From: Acanthosepion esculentum
Taxonomy: Eukaryota > Mollusca > Cephalopoda > Sepiida > Sepiidae
Direction of reading: 5' to 3'
Assembly: GCA_964036315.1 (NCBI GenBank)
Contig: OZ038487.1
Span: 51,209,219 to 51,273,218 of the forward strand
Length of the DNA: 64,000 nucleotides
The notes under the pieces are model-generated. The model made no database searches. It saw nothing but the letters and a program-made list of their open reading frames with translations, and was not told the DNA's origin. Shown piece after piece: positions 34,297 to 44,421 of the stretch; position 1 is the stretch's first letter, and every line of letters starts with the position of its first letter. A program made the translations under genes and the position numbers.

Positions 34297-34683
34297 TCAT
34301 TTTCTGCATCTATCTCAAACATTATTAGATATCAATGAATTTCATTTCATATCAGTTCATATTCACTTGTCTGATTCCCCTATTTCTTCCACTGGCCAGT
34401 ATATGTGACTTTTGGCACTAACAGACTCAGGTATTGAACCCACAATTGCCAGGAAATGAGGTACAAAAGAAAAAAACACTTTTCTTAACAATATGATACC
34501 AGAAAATTCTAGATTCTAAGGTAAAATTTTGATTCAAATGAAATAAAAATAAATGTGCAGTTTACGAAGAAGAATGTTCTGCGAATGATTAAATGTGTCA
34601 TAATTGGTTTGCTAAGTTCCATAATGGAAAATGAATGATGTTCCCTGTAGTGCCAGACTACGGTGATCTTAAAATATTTTTCA

Positions 34684-34876
34684 TCACATGAGGCCTGTTG
34701 ACATAATTTTGAACATAATCTTTATGTAGCTGAAGACCGAGGTAACAGTTCTGTGGAAGAATATGTCTGATGGAATTTTCTCCTTATCAATGGAATACAA
34801 AGGGAATAAGAATGTATTGCCCCTGCTGTGTATGTGGCATGGGGATGAAGGTCTTGATTGATGAGACAATGAAATA
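34684..34876 (-). mobile_element. LINE B fragment, part 1 (split by Tc1 element)
   Basis: Minus-strand similarity to 49640-49950 and 14150-14478 (FFHRTVTSVFSYIK, then NSYSLCIPLI and a CHIHSRG-like segment). It is interrupted at 34877 by the Tc1-type element and continues at 36133. Confidence 0.6.
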
Positions 34877-34878
34877 TA

Positions 34879-36130
34879 CAAAGGTTGGACAAAATAATTG
34901 GAACAGGCACAAAATCCACTCTTATATTTCAAAGACTTATTATATTAAGAACTTTAACTAAAATTTCATAATTGCAGGTTATATCTATTGAGAATACATT
35001 TATTTATCTAATTTACCATCTTTGTCTTACTTATTTTTAAAATTTAGTAAAATTTAAGCTAAATGCATAACCTCTCCGAATTCAAAAAAGGGCAAATTAT
35101 TGGAGCTCACATGGGAGGAGCCTTGATCATTAAGGTTGATGAAATATTTGCTTTTTCAAGAGCTACCATATCAAGAACTATGACGCAATTCGAGAAACAG
35201 GGCAAAACCTCAAGCAATCGTAGCAATTCAGACCGGACTTGCAAACTTACTAACAGGGACTGACATGCATTGAAATGCAATGTGGCAAAAAAATCATTGG
35301 ACTACTGCAGCCAAAATGACTGCTGAGTTGAATAATCATCTGAATAGTCTAATTTCTATGAAAATTGTTCGTCATGAGCTCCATAAGGCTGGATATCATG
35401 GAAGAGCCACTGTAAGGAAACCTCTTCTCTCCACTCACAACATTCAGAAGAGGTTGAAGTGGTGCAGAGATCACAATGCCTGGTCTGCAGACCAATGGAA
35501 GCAAGCCATATTCTCAGCAGAGTCCAGTTTTTCTCTTTTCTCAACTTCAGTGCGAGTTTATGTGTGGAGGCAGCCCAAAGAAGCTTACAACCCTGACTGC
35601 CTTCTTCCAACAGTGAAGTATGGAGGTGGATCAGTGATAGTTTAGAAATGTCTTGGTTCAATAGTTGCCTGCATGGTAGAATCAACAGCAAAGATTACCT
35701 GAACATTTTGGGAGATCATGTTCATCAAATGGCCCAGACTTTATTCCCTGATGGCGACTGTATCTTCCAAGATGATAATGCTCCAATACAAACCGCTCGC
35801 AAGGTTAAGAAATGGTATGAAGAGCATGAAAGTGAGCTAGAACACATGGAGTGGCCTCCCAATTCTCCAAATATCAATGTTATTGAACATTTGTAGTGGA
35901 TTTTGGAGCAACAAGTTATGAGCCACTATCCTCCATCATTGTGCCTTTAAGAGCTGGAGCAGGTATTAATGGAAGAATGGATGAAAATTCCTCTGGATGA
36001 AGTCAGGAAGCTGTATGATTCCATTCCTAGACTTATTAAAGCTGTATGTGAGGCTAAAGGAGGACCAACTCATATTAAATAAATTTTCTTTGAATTTAAC
36101 AAGTGTTTCAATTATTTTGTCCAACCCCTG
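34879..36130 (+). mobile_element. Full-length Tc1-like (DD36E-type) transposon
   Basis: A 1252-bp element has terminal inverted repeats CAAAGGTTGGACAAAATAAT (5') and, reverse-complemented, CAGGGGTTGGACAAAATAAT (3'), about 26 bp each. TA target duplications lie at 34877-34878 and 36131-36132. It carries one transposase frame, now broken. It is inserted in a minus-strand LINE B fragment whose halves resume on either side. Confidence 0.92.
35063..36081 (+). pseudogene. Tc1-type transposase, inactivated
   Basis: Conceptual translation starts MHNLSEFKKGQIIGAHMGG, with a paired-like helix-turn-helix over about the first 110 residues. It continues through KTVRRELHKAGYHGR-like and KRLKWCRDHNAWSADQWKQA. 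The first catalytic block reads FSAESSFSLF, so the expected Asp (SDES) is Ala. The second block is FQDDNAPIQTA, with Gln where His is usual, and the third is WPPNSPNINVIEHL. Counting from the Asp before NAP to the Glu gives 36 intervening residues, the spacing of the DD36E (Incomer) group. Disruptions seen are TGA at 35261, a frameshift in an A7 run near 35285, TAG at 35643, a second frameshift just after it, TAG at 35894 and TAA at 35948. The frame ends ..AKGGPTHIK at 36081. It is certainly non-functional. Confidence 0.92.
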
Positions 36131-36132
36131 TA

Positions 36133-36330
36133 GGTCATCTGAACATCTGCCATAAAAATGGCAATAGAGTTGCAAGAGGCAAGCCAATGTGTCATCTAAG
36201 GGAAAGGGGTTGCGGAGTGGAAAACTATTCATCATTATCAAGACCTTGGAAAAGGCAGTAGGCTCACTTCCCATTGCTTTTATACAGTTTTTGAATTCAC
36301 AATAGTTACCCAAGTCTAGAAAGTACAGTC
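36133..36330 (-). mobile_element. LINE B fragment, part 2
   Basis: The minus strand reads NPFPLDDTLACLLQLYCHFY then GRCSDDL, matching the QPLSHRRDVACLSLFYRYYHGRCSDEL block with frameshifts. It is the upstream continuation of 34684-34876 across the Tc1 insertion. Confidence 0.65.
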
Positions 36331-36349
36331 TGCCCTGTTATCACACACA

Positions 36350-36351
<2 letters not shown>

Positions 36352-36404
<53 letters not shown>
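36352..36404. repeat. (TA)n microsatellite
   Basis: About 48 bp of TA repeat. Confidence 0.95.
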
Positions 36405-36406
<2 letters not shown>

Positions 36407-36413
36407 TCTTTAT

Positions 36414-36640
36414 TTTAGGTTATTACATTTGAACATGCATATTTCTGCTACAAAAATGCATTAATGTTTTGCTTCAATATAGCATCTCATCAGGTGGTGT
36501 TAAAATGTCTGATGAGATGCTATGTTGCATTGAAACATTAATGCTTTTTTTGTAGCAGAAATATGCATGTTTTAATGCAATAACCTATAATAAAGATTTC
36601 TAGCTCTACTTTTGTATTGAGCCCTTTTTAAATTAATGTT
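36414..36640 (+). mobile_element. 80-bp-arm hairpin with hammerhead-like core (PLE-type 3' end)
   Basis: The arms, about 36414-36492 and 36509-36592, are inverted copies (GCATATTTCTGCTACAAAAA is mirrored by TTTTTTGTAGCAGAAATATG). In the right arm CTGATGA (36509-36515), stem GATGC/GCATT with loop TATGTT, then GAAAC (36532-36536) match the conserved core and stem II of a hammerhead ribozyme. The cleavage triplet is not clear. GCTCTACTTTTGTATTGAGC follows at about 36603, with (TA)n from 36702. Confidence 0.55.
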
Positions 36641-36689
36641 ATGAACGTTTGAATTTATATTTGATTCATCTTATTGCATTTGAGATATA

Positions 36690-37005
<316 letters not shown>

Positions 37006-37880
37006 AATTAGATATTGAACTTTTCTTTATCATGATGGATTTCTATTGATAATTGGTAGTGTACACTTCAATCTCTAACTGGATGTCTCTAGATTTTATA
37101 TCTTCAAATTACCATTTATTATAATCTTTACAGAATTCTCTTAAAAATTCTCAATTCCCTTCAAAATTAAAAACAAAGAAATGGAATTATGATAATACTT
37201 AATAGATGGCAGAAGACAGTGAAACAAAATGGCTGACATGATGTTCAAAATAATTAATGTTTCAATATTTTTGGCATTTCAAGAAATAAAAAAAAAATTA
37301 AATTAATTTAAAAATAAGTCTCTTCTGAAATCCCAATACTAAAGCCAGTGAGGATGTTATCACTCATCTGTATTTGATTTCATTGATGTTTATGCTTGGG
37401 ACTCTTTGACTTGTGTATTTTTCCAATGATTGTATGTTTCTATATTACTTTTTTTTTTTACTCTCTACTCAATCTCTACTTAGAGTTTTTTGTTTTTAGA
37501 GGAAACAATTTCTCATTTCAAAACCCAAAAACCGGGGTTACTTATTACTGTTTTCTTCACTTCACGTTTCATATTGCATTAATTTCCTTTTCTTTCTTCT
37601 TTGTTAATAAGAAGGCACAAGTTGATGGACAGATGGATGGATGGATGGTTGAAGTATTGATTTGTGATTCGATAAAAATAATTTGCAAGAATGAATAATA
37701 ACAATTTATTTTTGGAATGATCATTCCCTTCTTGATTTTTTTTATTCAATTGGCAAATAATTTTAGACATTTATTTGCGTCCTGATATTTCCTTGATCTA
37801 TAATGAATGTTTATCTGTCTGCTGAAAAGCACAGCTGACAACCAGTCTGATCCTATTCTTTGTGTTCTCTGTCTCAAATA
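37006..37880. other. Unassigned AT-rich DNA
   Basis: No gene recognised. A short (GGAT)n run lies near 37628-37648. Confidence 0.35.
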
Positions 37881-37884
37881 ATTT

Positions 37885-37922
37885 AAAATTAAAATTTGAA
37901 CTATTACTTTCTCTCTCCATGA

Positions 37923-37988
<66 letters not shown>

Positions 37989-38024
37989 ATGGAGAGAGAA
38001 AGTGATAGATCAAATTTTAATTTT
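37885..38024. repeat. Short fold-back with microsatellite loop
   Basis: Arms 37885-37922 and 37987-38024 (ACTTTCTCTCTCCATGA versus TCATGGAGAGAGAAAGT, extending into AAATTAAAATTTG) are inverted repeats of about 37 bp with two or three mismatches. The loop is (CATA)n then (TA)n. Confidence 0.9.
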
Positions 38025-38346
38025 ATATATATATATATATATATACATAATTTAGCTCTTGAAAATACATTTCAATTGAGCACTGTTGAGTGATAAGCTA
38101 ATTCTATAAACAACAGCCACCTGCACTAATGCAAAGCTCTTCAGTAAAATGAATGGAGCACTTTGGCTGATTGGCATTTGTTTACATTTGTAAAAACAAT
38201 ACGCTAGATTTAGTTGTGTAACTCTACCGAGTGAAGATAGCTCTGGCTGACACCAAATTAGTTGTGTTTCAATCCTGGCTTGAGGCATTCGGAAGTCTAG
38301 TCGCACTGAGGAGCTGTGATACAGTGAAACAGTACTGTCTGTGAAT

Positions 38347-38395
<49 letters not shown>
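38025..38395 (+). mobile_element. S2 SINE between TA tracts
   Basis: Plus-sense copy of the roughly 300-bp unit found in tandem at 22938-23541. The tRNA-like head has B box GTGTTTCAATCCTGGC near 38262, the 3' end is GAGCTGTGATACAGTGAAAC, and a (TA)n tail runs 38350-38395. A TA tract (38026-38045) also precedes it. Confidence 0.8.
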
Positions 38396-38397
<2 letters not shown>

Positions 38398-38409
38398 AGC
38401 TTTTCTTTA

Positions 38410-38543
38410 TTAGGATGCTTTCTGTGACCTAATTCTTTATAAGGACTTCTTGATTTCTAGACTGGTTGACATTAATTTCACTGTTTAAAATAACTGGGAT
38501 ATCAATTCAAACAGTTATACACACAAAAAATAGCATTTACAGA

Positions 38544-38545
<2 letters not shown>
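38410..38545 (+). repeat. Dispersed repeat E, copy 1
   Basis: Similar to 50050-50165: GACATTAATTTCACTGTTTA versus GACATTAATTTAACTGTTTA, then ATTCAAACAGTTATACACAC versus ATTCAAACAAATGAACACAC. Unknown family. Confidence 0.55.
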
Positions 38546-38619
<74 letters not shown>

Positions 38620-38620
38620 A

Positions 38621-38655
<35 letters not shown>

Positions 38656-38669
38656 ATGTTCTTAAAGCA

Positions 38670-38716
<47 letters not shown>

Positions 38717-38750
38717 TGAAAGAGAGAGATAGATACATACAGAGACAGAC
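38546..38750. repeat. Compound (TA)n(TG)n(TATG)n(TA)n(GA)n microsatellite
   Basis: A run of successive simple repeats. The open frames on both strands are artefacts. Confidence 0.95.
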
Positions 38751-39111
38751 AGAGTGAGAAACTTATGTGATTTGTTGGAATTTCTAGACATAATTCATTC
38801 TATGGGTGTTTGGAAAAGAAGAAAAATTGATACTTTGACTAGAATTCTAAAATTAAATTTAAACACTGAATTTGTACCTTAATATTTTTGTTTACACATA
38901 ACCCTTACATTAGAAATAAATTCATAGCTTTGATTTATTGACAAAATTTCTTGTCATCTGTCCACAGGTTTGTTGTTTAGAAGACTGTATAACATCATTA
39001 ATAAAAGGTTCCTCTACAATTAACCAAATACGTTTCCTTGTAAGATCTCCAGAATAAGAGAAAACTCTCAGGAATATTTTTCATTCATGTAGTATTATTA
39101 CATAATCATTT
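38751..39111. other. Unassigned DNA
   Basis: Nothing recognised. Confidence 0.3.
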
Positions 39112-39250
39112 TCTATGTGCCACATCCTTTCAGAATGTGACAGATCATGGCCCTTCACAACTTCCTATCCTTTGTAGCACTTAGCAATGTTTGTTTTTTT
39201 ACCATCCTTCCCATTCCCTATTCTAGTTCTCTTGTCTCATGTCTTCTCTT
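39112..39250 (-). mobile_element. RTE-like LINE C-terminal fragment
   Basis: Minus-strand homology to 47590-47720 and 12150-12260 (CTTCACAACTTCCTATCCTT, CCATTCCCTATTCTAG), the complement of the WRxMIxxVLKGCGT-like end. Confidence 0.5.
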
Positions 39251-39269
39251 TATCTGTGAGGAAATTCAT

Positions 39270-40055
39270 TTTTAAATCATTTCACTCTGACCAAGGCAAT
39301 AAAAGCCACCAGGATATGAGGGGTTACTGAGAGTGAAAGAAAGAGAGAGAACGAAAATATAACAGGATCCAAAGAGACAGAAGATGACAATTGACATTGC
39401 ATTTAAATGTTTGAATATCATAGTTGAGAGGAAAGCAGAAAACCAGAAGAGAGATGTACAAGTGATAAGTGCAAGAGAAAAAACTATTAGCATAAAACTG
39501 ATGGCTACTTACAACTAGCAACTTTGACAGTGAAATTATGAGACCTAGCTGCCAATCTAGTACTGCACTTAAATTTGTGAAATTGAGGTATCAACAAGAA
39601 AACCTCATCAGAACAATTACTCTGAAAATATTTACCGAAGAAGCAAAGGGAACTTACATTACAGCAGTGGTAATGTGACTGAAGCCGATATGCCAGGACA
39701 GGATTGATAATATTGCTGATCCTTCTTAGGATTTTACACCAAACCAGATGTGGCAGCAATATTCAAAGCACAGATGAATAACAGACTATGCAACGTAGAT
39801 TCTGGTGAGAAAATTGTCTAAATCAACAGAATGAACTGATTTTCCTAAGAGAAGACTTAGGTATTGATTCAGTATAATCATTCCACTTTATGTCAGTGGA
39901 AAACATGAGACCAAGAAAGAACAATGAGTTTCTCTCCTGGAGGTTAGCATCAGACCTGCTGATGGAAGACAAAAAATGGTTCTTTAGCATGATTAATAGA
40001 GAGCAGTTTCATTTTAGAAGTTTTAAAATTAGCAAACATTCACCGTCATATTTTT
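39270..40055 (-). pseudogene. LINE A C-terminal fragment, older copy
   Basis: The minus strand carries the 3' end (GCCTTGGTCAGAGTGAAATG) and frames FFSCTYHLYISLLVF, RRISNIINPVLAYRLQSHYH, SLCFFGKYFQSNCSDEVFLL and KFKCSTRLAARSHNFTV. It is strongly diverged, with stops and frameshifts, and lies directly downstream of a younger copy of the same family in the same orientation. Confidence 0.75.
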
Positions 40056-41085
40056 TTTATTTTTTTTTTATAAGCGTATCACGCCAAGCAAGGCTGGAGG
40101 CCACCATCACGCAAGGGGTTAAAGAAGGGTTGGAGGGAGAGCAGATAGGAGTGGTAAAGGAGAGGATGTGGAGAAAGAGAAAGACAGTGGGTCGATCAAG
40201 GCAAGGGGGTTACAGAAGATTTGGAGCGAGAGCAGATAGGAAGGAAAAATTGAAAGGATGAGAAGAAAGGAAGTGGTTAGATCAAGGCAACTGGAAATGT
40301 CGATTGACGCTACACTTAAACCGTTGGAGATTGTATTTGTCAGGGAAACAGTAATAGGGAAGGGAGTTCCATAGGTGAGATGTGCGAGACATGAAGCTAT
40401 TGGAGTAGAAGAGACGTCTACATCTAACAGTTTCCACGGTGTAGGGGTGGGAGCGGGATGCCAGCCTCGTGGGATGTTTAAATTCACGAGGCCTAGGGAC
40501 AAGTGAAAGCAGCTCCTCAGAGCAATTACTGTGAAAGTACTTGTAAAAAAGGCAGAGCGAGGCAACATCGCGTCTGTGAGAGAGCGACTGCAGACGAGAT
40601 GACAGATCAGGGCCAATCACGTTGCCTATCCGTCTCTGGATCTTATGAAGAACCCTGAAGTAAACAGCAGGGGCCCCAGACCATATATGGCAGCAATACT
40701 CCATGCAAGGGCGAATGGTCGATTTATAGACTTGGAGGATCGATTCCGGGGAGAAAAATTTCCTGGCTCGGCACAGGGAACCAACTTTCATTGTAGTGGA
40801 TGATGCAGCTGACTCGTTGTATTTGTTCCATCTCAGATCAGCAGACAGCGTGAGACCTAGCAGCCACAGAGAGGAGCTCTCGAGAAGTTGGTCTTCAGAC
40901 ATTCTAATGGGATGCAGGGATGGATCCTTGTGGTGGTTAATAGAGAGCAGTTTTGTTTTAGAGGTGTTAAAGTTAACCAACCATTTCTCGCCCTAGTTCA
41001 CAACCGATTGGAGGTCCTTTTCAATTTGAGCTGCCAGGTTAACTTTGTCAGCCTCACTATAGGAGGAACTGATATTTTGTAGCAA
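40056..41085 (-). mobile_element. LINE A copy, younger, 5'-truncated
   Basis: About 1 kb, with the 3' end (CTTGCTTGGCGTGATACGCT plus T-rich complement of an A-tail at 40050-40080) and coding region up to about 41085, where QNISSSYSEADKVNLAAQIE is the most upstream recognisable protein sequence. By eye it is very similar to 46310-47284 in opposite orientation. Confidence 0.85.
40282..40980 (-). CDS. LINE A reverse transcriptase, C-terminal 232 codons (partial)
   Basis: Uninterrupted from MVNFNTSKTKLLSINHHKDP to NRHFQLP. Blocks in order: LLGLTLSADLRWNKY (about residue 40), KVGSLCRARKFFSPESILQV, STIRPCMEYCCHIWSGAP, KIQRRIGNVIGPDLSSRLQS, LCLFYKYFHSNCSEELLSLV, TRLASRSHPYTVETVRC, LWNSLPYYCFPDKYNLQRFK. 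Family knowledge: this is the RT thumb and C-terminal region of Jockey/CR1-type non-LTR retrotransposons. The palm with the YADD-type active site is upstream and missing, and a TAG lies just before the Met (QSVVN-stop-GEKW). It is therefore a 5'-truncated retrocopy with no expected function. The TGA at its end is shared with 18000-18350 and appears to be the ancestral stop. Confidence 0.8.
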   Translation of the reverse strand: MVNFNTSKTKLLSINHHKDPSLHPIRMSEDQLLESSSLWLLGLTLSADLRWNKYNESAASSTTMKVGSLCRARKFFSPESILQVYKSTIRPCMEYCCHIWSGAPAVYFRVLHKIQRRIGNVIGPDLSSRLQSLSHRRDVASLCLFYKYFHSNCSEELLSLVPRPREFKHPTRLASRSHPYTVETVRCRRLFYSNSFMSRTSHLWNSLPYYCFPDKYNLQRFKCSVNRHFQLP

Positions 41086-41479
41086 TTCAACACTCTTTTC
41101 TTCGTTTCTCACAAAATACATTCATTAATTTAATGAAATTACAACAAAGAAAGCTAATTAAATTTTAAAAATCAAGTATTACATAATATGGAAGCTTTTT
41201 ATTGTAATGTATTATAATGTAATTATAACATATTGACATAGAAATACCACATTGTAATATATCACGAGCTAGTTTAATAAACCATGACTCGACTCCATAT
41301 GTTTTTGTGACCAGTTCACATGACTGATCCTACACCATTGTTCAGTGTTTGTCAAATAAATCAAACCAGTTTTCCATAATGGATAAAAAAAAAAAACAGG
41401 GCAGACAAATAAAACTGAGTGAAGAAAAATGTTTTAATTTGGCAGGGCAAAAATGGTTGAAACATTCATCTCCCCATGA
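41086..41479. other. Unassigned AT-rich DNA
   Basis: Nothing recognised. Confidence 0.35.
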
Positions 41480-42500
41480 GGGAAGTTTTTGTTTTTATTG
41501 AAAGAATACAGTTTTTATTGAAGTAAACATACATTTTTATTTTATTTTTTTTTATCTATCCTGTTTGTTATTTGCTTTCCATTTTTATATTTGTTCATTA
41601 TTTTTCCCTTTTTTTTGTCTACTTTCCTGTTATCTTTTTCTATTTTTATTATTGACTTATCATTCTTTGCAATTTTTGCATTTATTCTAAGTATTTTGTA
41701 AATTTTCAATTATACTTACATTGATGATTTCAATCTGCAGTTTTTGAATTTTTATTGTTTTTTTTTTCATATTTATTAATATGATTGTTTTTGGTTTTGC
41801 TAAATTATTTTCCTGTTCATGTTTTCCTTCTGTTTTTGTTGAATTATATATTTATTTCTTGAATATCTTTTAAACATTTTTAAAATTTATTTTTTCTTTT
41901 TAGCCTACATGACTTATTTTCTTATTTTATAGTTATCCATTTTTTCATTTACTATTCTCCTTTATACTTTTCATTTTTTTTATATTTTTACATGTGTTTT
42001 TCATTATTTAACATTTTGTATAGCTAGTATAATTGCTAAAGTATATAATATAGTATAATACCAATTTAATATAATATATTAATATAATAGTAATATAATA
42101 GTGTATACCTAGTATAATAACATTTTGATGACTTTCCTTGTTAGTTAAAATTTTGATTAAATCTTTTTTGACTTTTTGTTCTTCTTATTTTTTTCACATA
42201 ATATTTTTTAAATCTATATAATTTTTTATCTGATTTTTGTGCTTTTATTTATTTATTTATACTTATCCATTTTATTTACCTATATTTCTATTTATTTATT
42301 TTACTTCTATTTTGTTTTTTTTATATTATTTACTGAGATATTTTTTAATTTCTTTATTCATTTGTATTGATCAATTTGTTTTATTTTTCTTTTATTCATT
42401 ATATCTTTCAATTTTTTGTTTGTTTCATGATGATTTTTATTACATTGTTATTCTCAATATATTTTTGACAATCCTTTCAAAATTGATCAGAAAAGGCAGG
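41480..42500 (+). repeat. T-rich low-complexity block
   Basis: About 1 kb whose plus strand is dominated by T, with TTTATTTTT and TTATTTAT words and very few G or C. The open frame 42237-42503 is Tyr/Phe/Leu/Ile rich for that reason. No periodic unit stands out. Confidence 0.6.
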
Positions 42501-42889
42501 TAAACAAGTCCCACGTGAAATATTAATGGATGCAAAAAAGAAAAAGAGAAATAAATGTGAAATAATAAATGACAGGAGGGGGAAAAAAAGGGTAGCATTA
42601 CCTGAAAGTGCTAACAGCAAGGCTTAATCAATAAGTAAATTGCAATTGACTCAGCCAAAGGAAAATAGTGAATAAAAATCCATACTGATAGCTATTTTGA
42701 ATGCAGGTGTTTGAATAAAATCTTGTCTCTAGTTCAACAGCATGCATCATTCTCATGACATAAAATAGAAAACATTTTGAGCTGATCTGTTACTTGCTAC
42801 TTTAAGAAATTATAAACCAACAAGGAAAGAGGCAAAAATAATAAAAGTAATTTAAGACTAAAATGGAATGTACAGATATAATCAAATAG
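42501..42889. other. Unassigned A-rich DNA
   Basis: Nothing recognised. Confidence 0.3.
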
Positions 42890-43080
42890 AAAATGGAATT
42901 GGTAAGTAGAGTTCAAATTCCAGCCTAGCCACCTCTGCTCACTTTCACACAAATACCCTTGGCAAAGGCATGAATCTGTCTCTTTTATCCCTGCTATGGG
43001 TTAAATAGCTGAATAGATTGGACCCTTGGATAGAAATCAGTCTAAAAGAGGGAAAACTTTAAGTTCCAAACTATAGAATG
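42890..43080 (+). mobile_element. S1 SINE copy
   Basis: B box GAGTTCAAATTCC, then CCCTTGGCAAAGGCATGAAT and CTATGGGTTAAATAGCTGAA. Confidence 0.7.
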
Positions 43081-43114
43081 GAAAATCATTTCACTATCTT
43101 TCCCAAGAATGCAT

Positions 43115-43190
43115 TGTACTTTACAGATAATAAAATCTGTGGATAGCCATGATTGCCTATATCCTGATGGGGATGGCACTTAAAAAAACA
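43115..43190 (+). mobile_element. RTE-like LINE terminal coding fragment
   Basis: GATAATAAAATCTGTGGATA followed by GCCATGATTGCCTATATCCT corresponds to DNKIW(R)AMIAYILMG, the extreme C-terminus of the RTE-like family, next to an A-rich stretch. Confidence 0.45.
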
Positions 43191-43204
43191 ATAAAAAATA
43201 GGAT

Positions 43205-43405
43205 GTGCATGAAGTTGAACAGTTATTGGTATGGAAAGTAAAATCAGTGAAACAAGTTCAAATCCCTGTCTAGTTGGTTGTATTTACTTTGCACTAATAC
43301 CCTTGGGAAAGGCATGAATGCATCTCTTCTCCCTCCAGCTATGGCTTAAATAGAAGTGTAGACATGGATCTCTAGCACTGGGGGATCAGCCAGTCTGAGA
43401 GAAAA
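43205..43405 (+). mobile_element. S1 SINE copy
   Basis: B box AAGTTCAAATCCC, then ACCCTTGGGAAAGGCATGAA and CTATGGCTTAAATAGAAG. Confidence 0.7.
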
Positions 43406-43439
43406 ACATTCCAAGTAAAAACCATGGATAAGGCAATGA

Positions 43440-43545
43440 AACCACTCTACAAACCTATCAAAGAAGCCATGGCATTCACAGAAAATAAAGGATAATAAAT
43501 TTTGGAGCTATGTCTTGAAGGGACATGACATTAAGAAAAAAACAG
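43440..43545 (+). mobile_element. RTE-like LINE terminal fragment
   Basis: GATAATAAATTTTGGAGCTA then TGTCTTGAAGGGACATGACA corresponds to DNKFWSYVLKGHD, another copy of the RTE-like C-terminus. Confidence 0.4.
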
Positions 43546-43669
43546 AAATAATATCCTACTTTCACTGATGTGTTTTGGAAAGAAATATCAGAATTTCAGA
43601 AAGGAAATAAAACAGAAGCATAGGTAAATTAGTTAAAATTTTAATCAAAATATTAGCATTTATAATGCT

Positions 43670-43935
43670 GGGGTTAGGGGTTGAGGATAAAATTTGGGAC
43701 CAGATCCCCAAAGACAGTCTGCCATTGAATGTCTCCTAATTCTTGAAACTTCTGTGCTGACATTCGTGTCAAACAGTATCAGCCTTCGCTCTTTCCCTTG
43801 GACAACATCCGTGAGGTGGAGAAAGGAGACATGGCCAACTGCTGATTTCCCTCCAAGAAATTCCTCCCAAGGTCTGTGTCAAGGAGAGGACACTACATCC
43901 TTGCTTATGCGCAACTCATAAAACAGATGCTGCAC
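43670..43935 (+). other. GC-richer segment, unassigned
   Basis: Locally higher GC than its surroundings, with a 75-codon frame (43694-43921). The frame shows no recognisable domain, so I do not call it an exon. It could be a decayed retroelement or a host exon remnant. Confidence 0.25.
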
Positions 43936-44164
43936 TAAGAACAAAAAAAAAAAGAAACTCTCCAAGCACATGTCCATGATTTCTAAAGATTAACAAATAC
44001 AATACAATGCAGGAGTTCTGAAACTGGGATCCATGTACCCCAAGAGGTATAAGATTGATTGATTCATTTACTATGGCTTAACAAACCGTTTTGCAGGTTA
44101 TTTAAAGCCAGAAAATATTTTTAGATTGTGAGAATTTTCTTGTGGGGAGTGTGTGGAGATAATA

Positions 44165-44338
44165 ATTGTCTAGTGATACATATCTTACTAATTAACCCAG
44201 GGCTGGGGAGAAAAGAGGTGAATTTTTACCTTTCCAAAGACTATTTGCATGTAATTGACTATAGCAAATCCAACTGAAATTAGAACTTGACTCTCTGATG
44301 AACAATTCTCAGCCAATATTCATTACACCATCTGCATA
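44165..44338 (-). mobile_element. S1 SINE, joined to 5S-like sequence
   Basis: On the minus strand the head GCAGATGGTGTAATGAATAT with B-box-like AAGTTCTAATTTC lies at 44270-44338. A decayed body (CTTTGGAAAGGTAAAAATTC) and the CAGCCCTGGGTTAAT region follow. The head directly abuts the 5S rRNA-like segment upstream. Confidence 0.65.
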
Positions 44339-44421
44339 GCCAAGCTTACAGCTCATGGTATTCCCAAGTGATTCCCCATCTAGTTACTAACCAGGCTTGA
44401 CATTGCTTAACTTCAGTGATA
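44339..44421 (-). ncRNA. 5S rRNA-derived sequence (truncated)
   Basis: The minus strand reads ATCACTGAAGTTAAGCAATG then TCAAGCCTGGTTAGTAACTA, GATGGGGAATCACTTGGGAA and TACCATGAGCTGTAAGCTT. This lines up with animal 5S rRNA from roughly nucleotide 38 to the 3' end, including the internal promoter (AAGTTAAGC A box, GGTTAGTA..TGGATGGG C box) with a few substitutions. The first third of 5S is missing. It is either a 5S pseudogene or the 5S-derived head of a SINE3-like element. Because the tRNA-derived S1 head begins immediately downstream, a 5S-tRNA chimeric promoter is possible, as known for some vertebrate SINEs. Confidence 0.8.

Noticed and set aside
44339..44421. Functional 5S rRNA gene
   Set aside because: The first third is missing, several substitutions are present, there is no T-run terminator and a SINE head abuts the 3' end.
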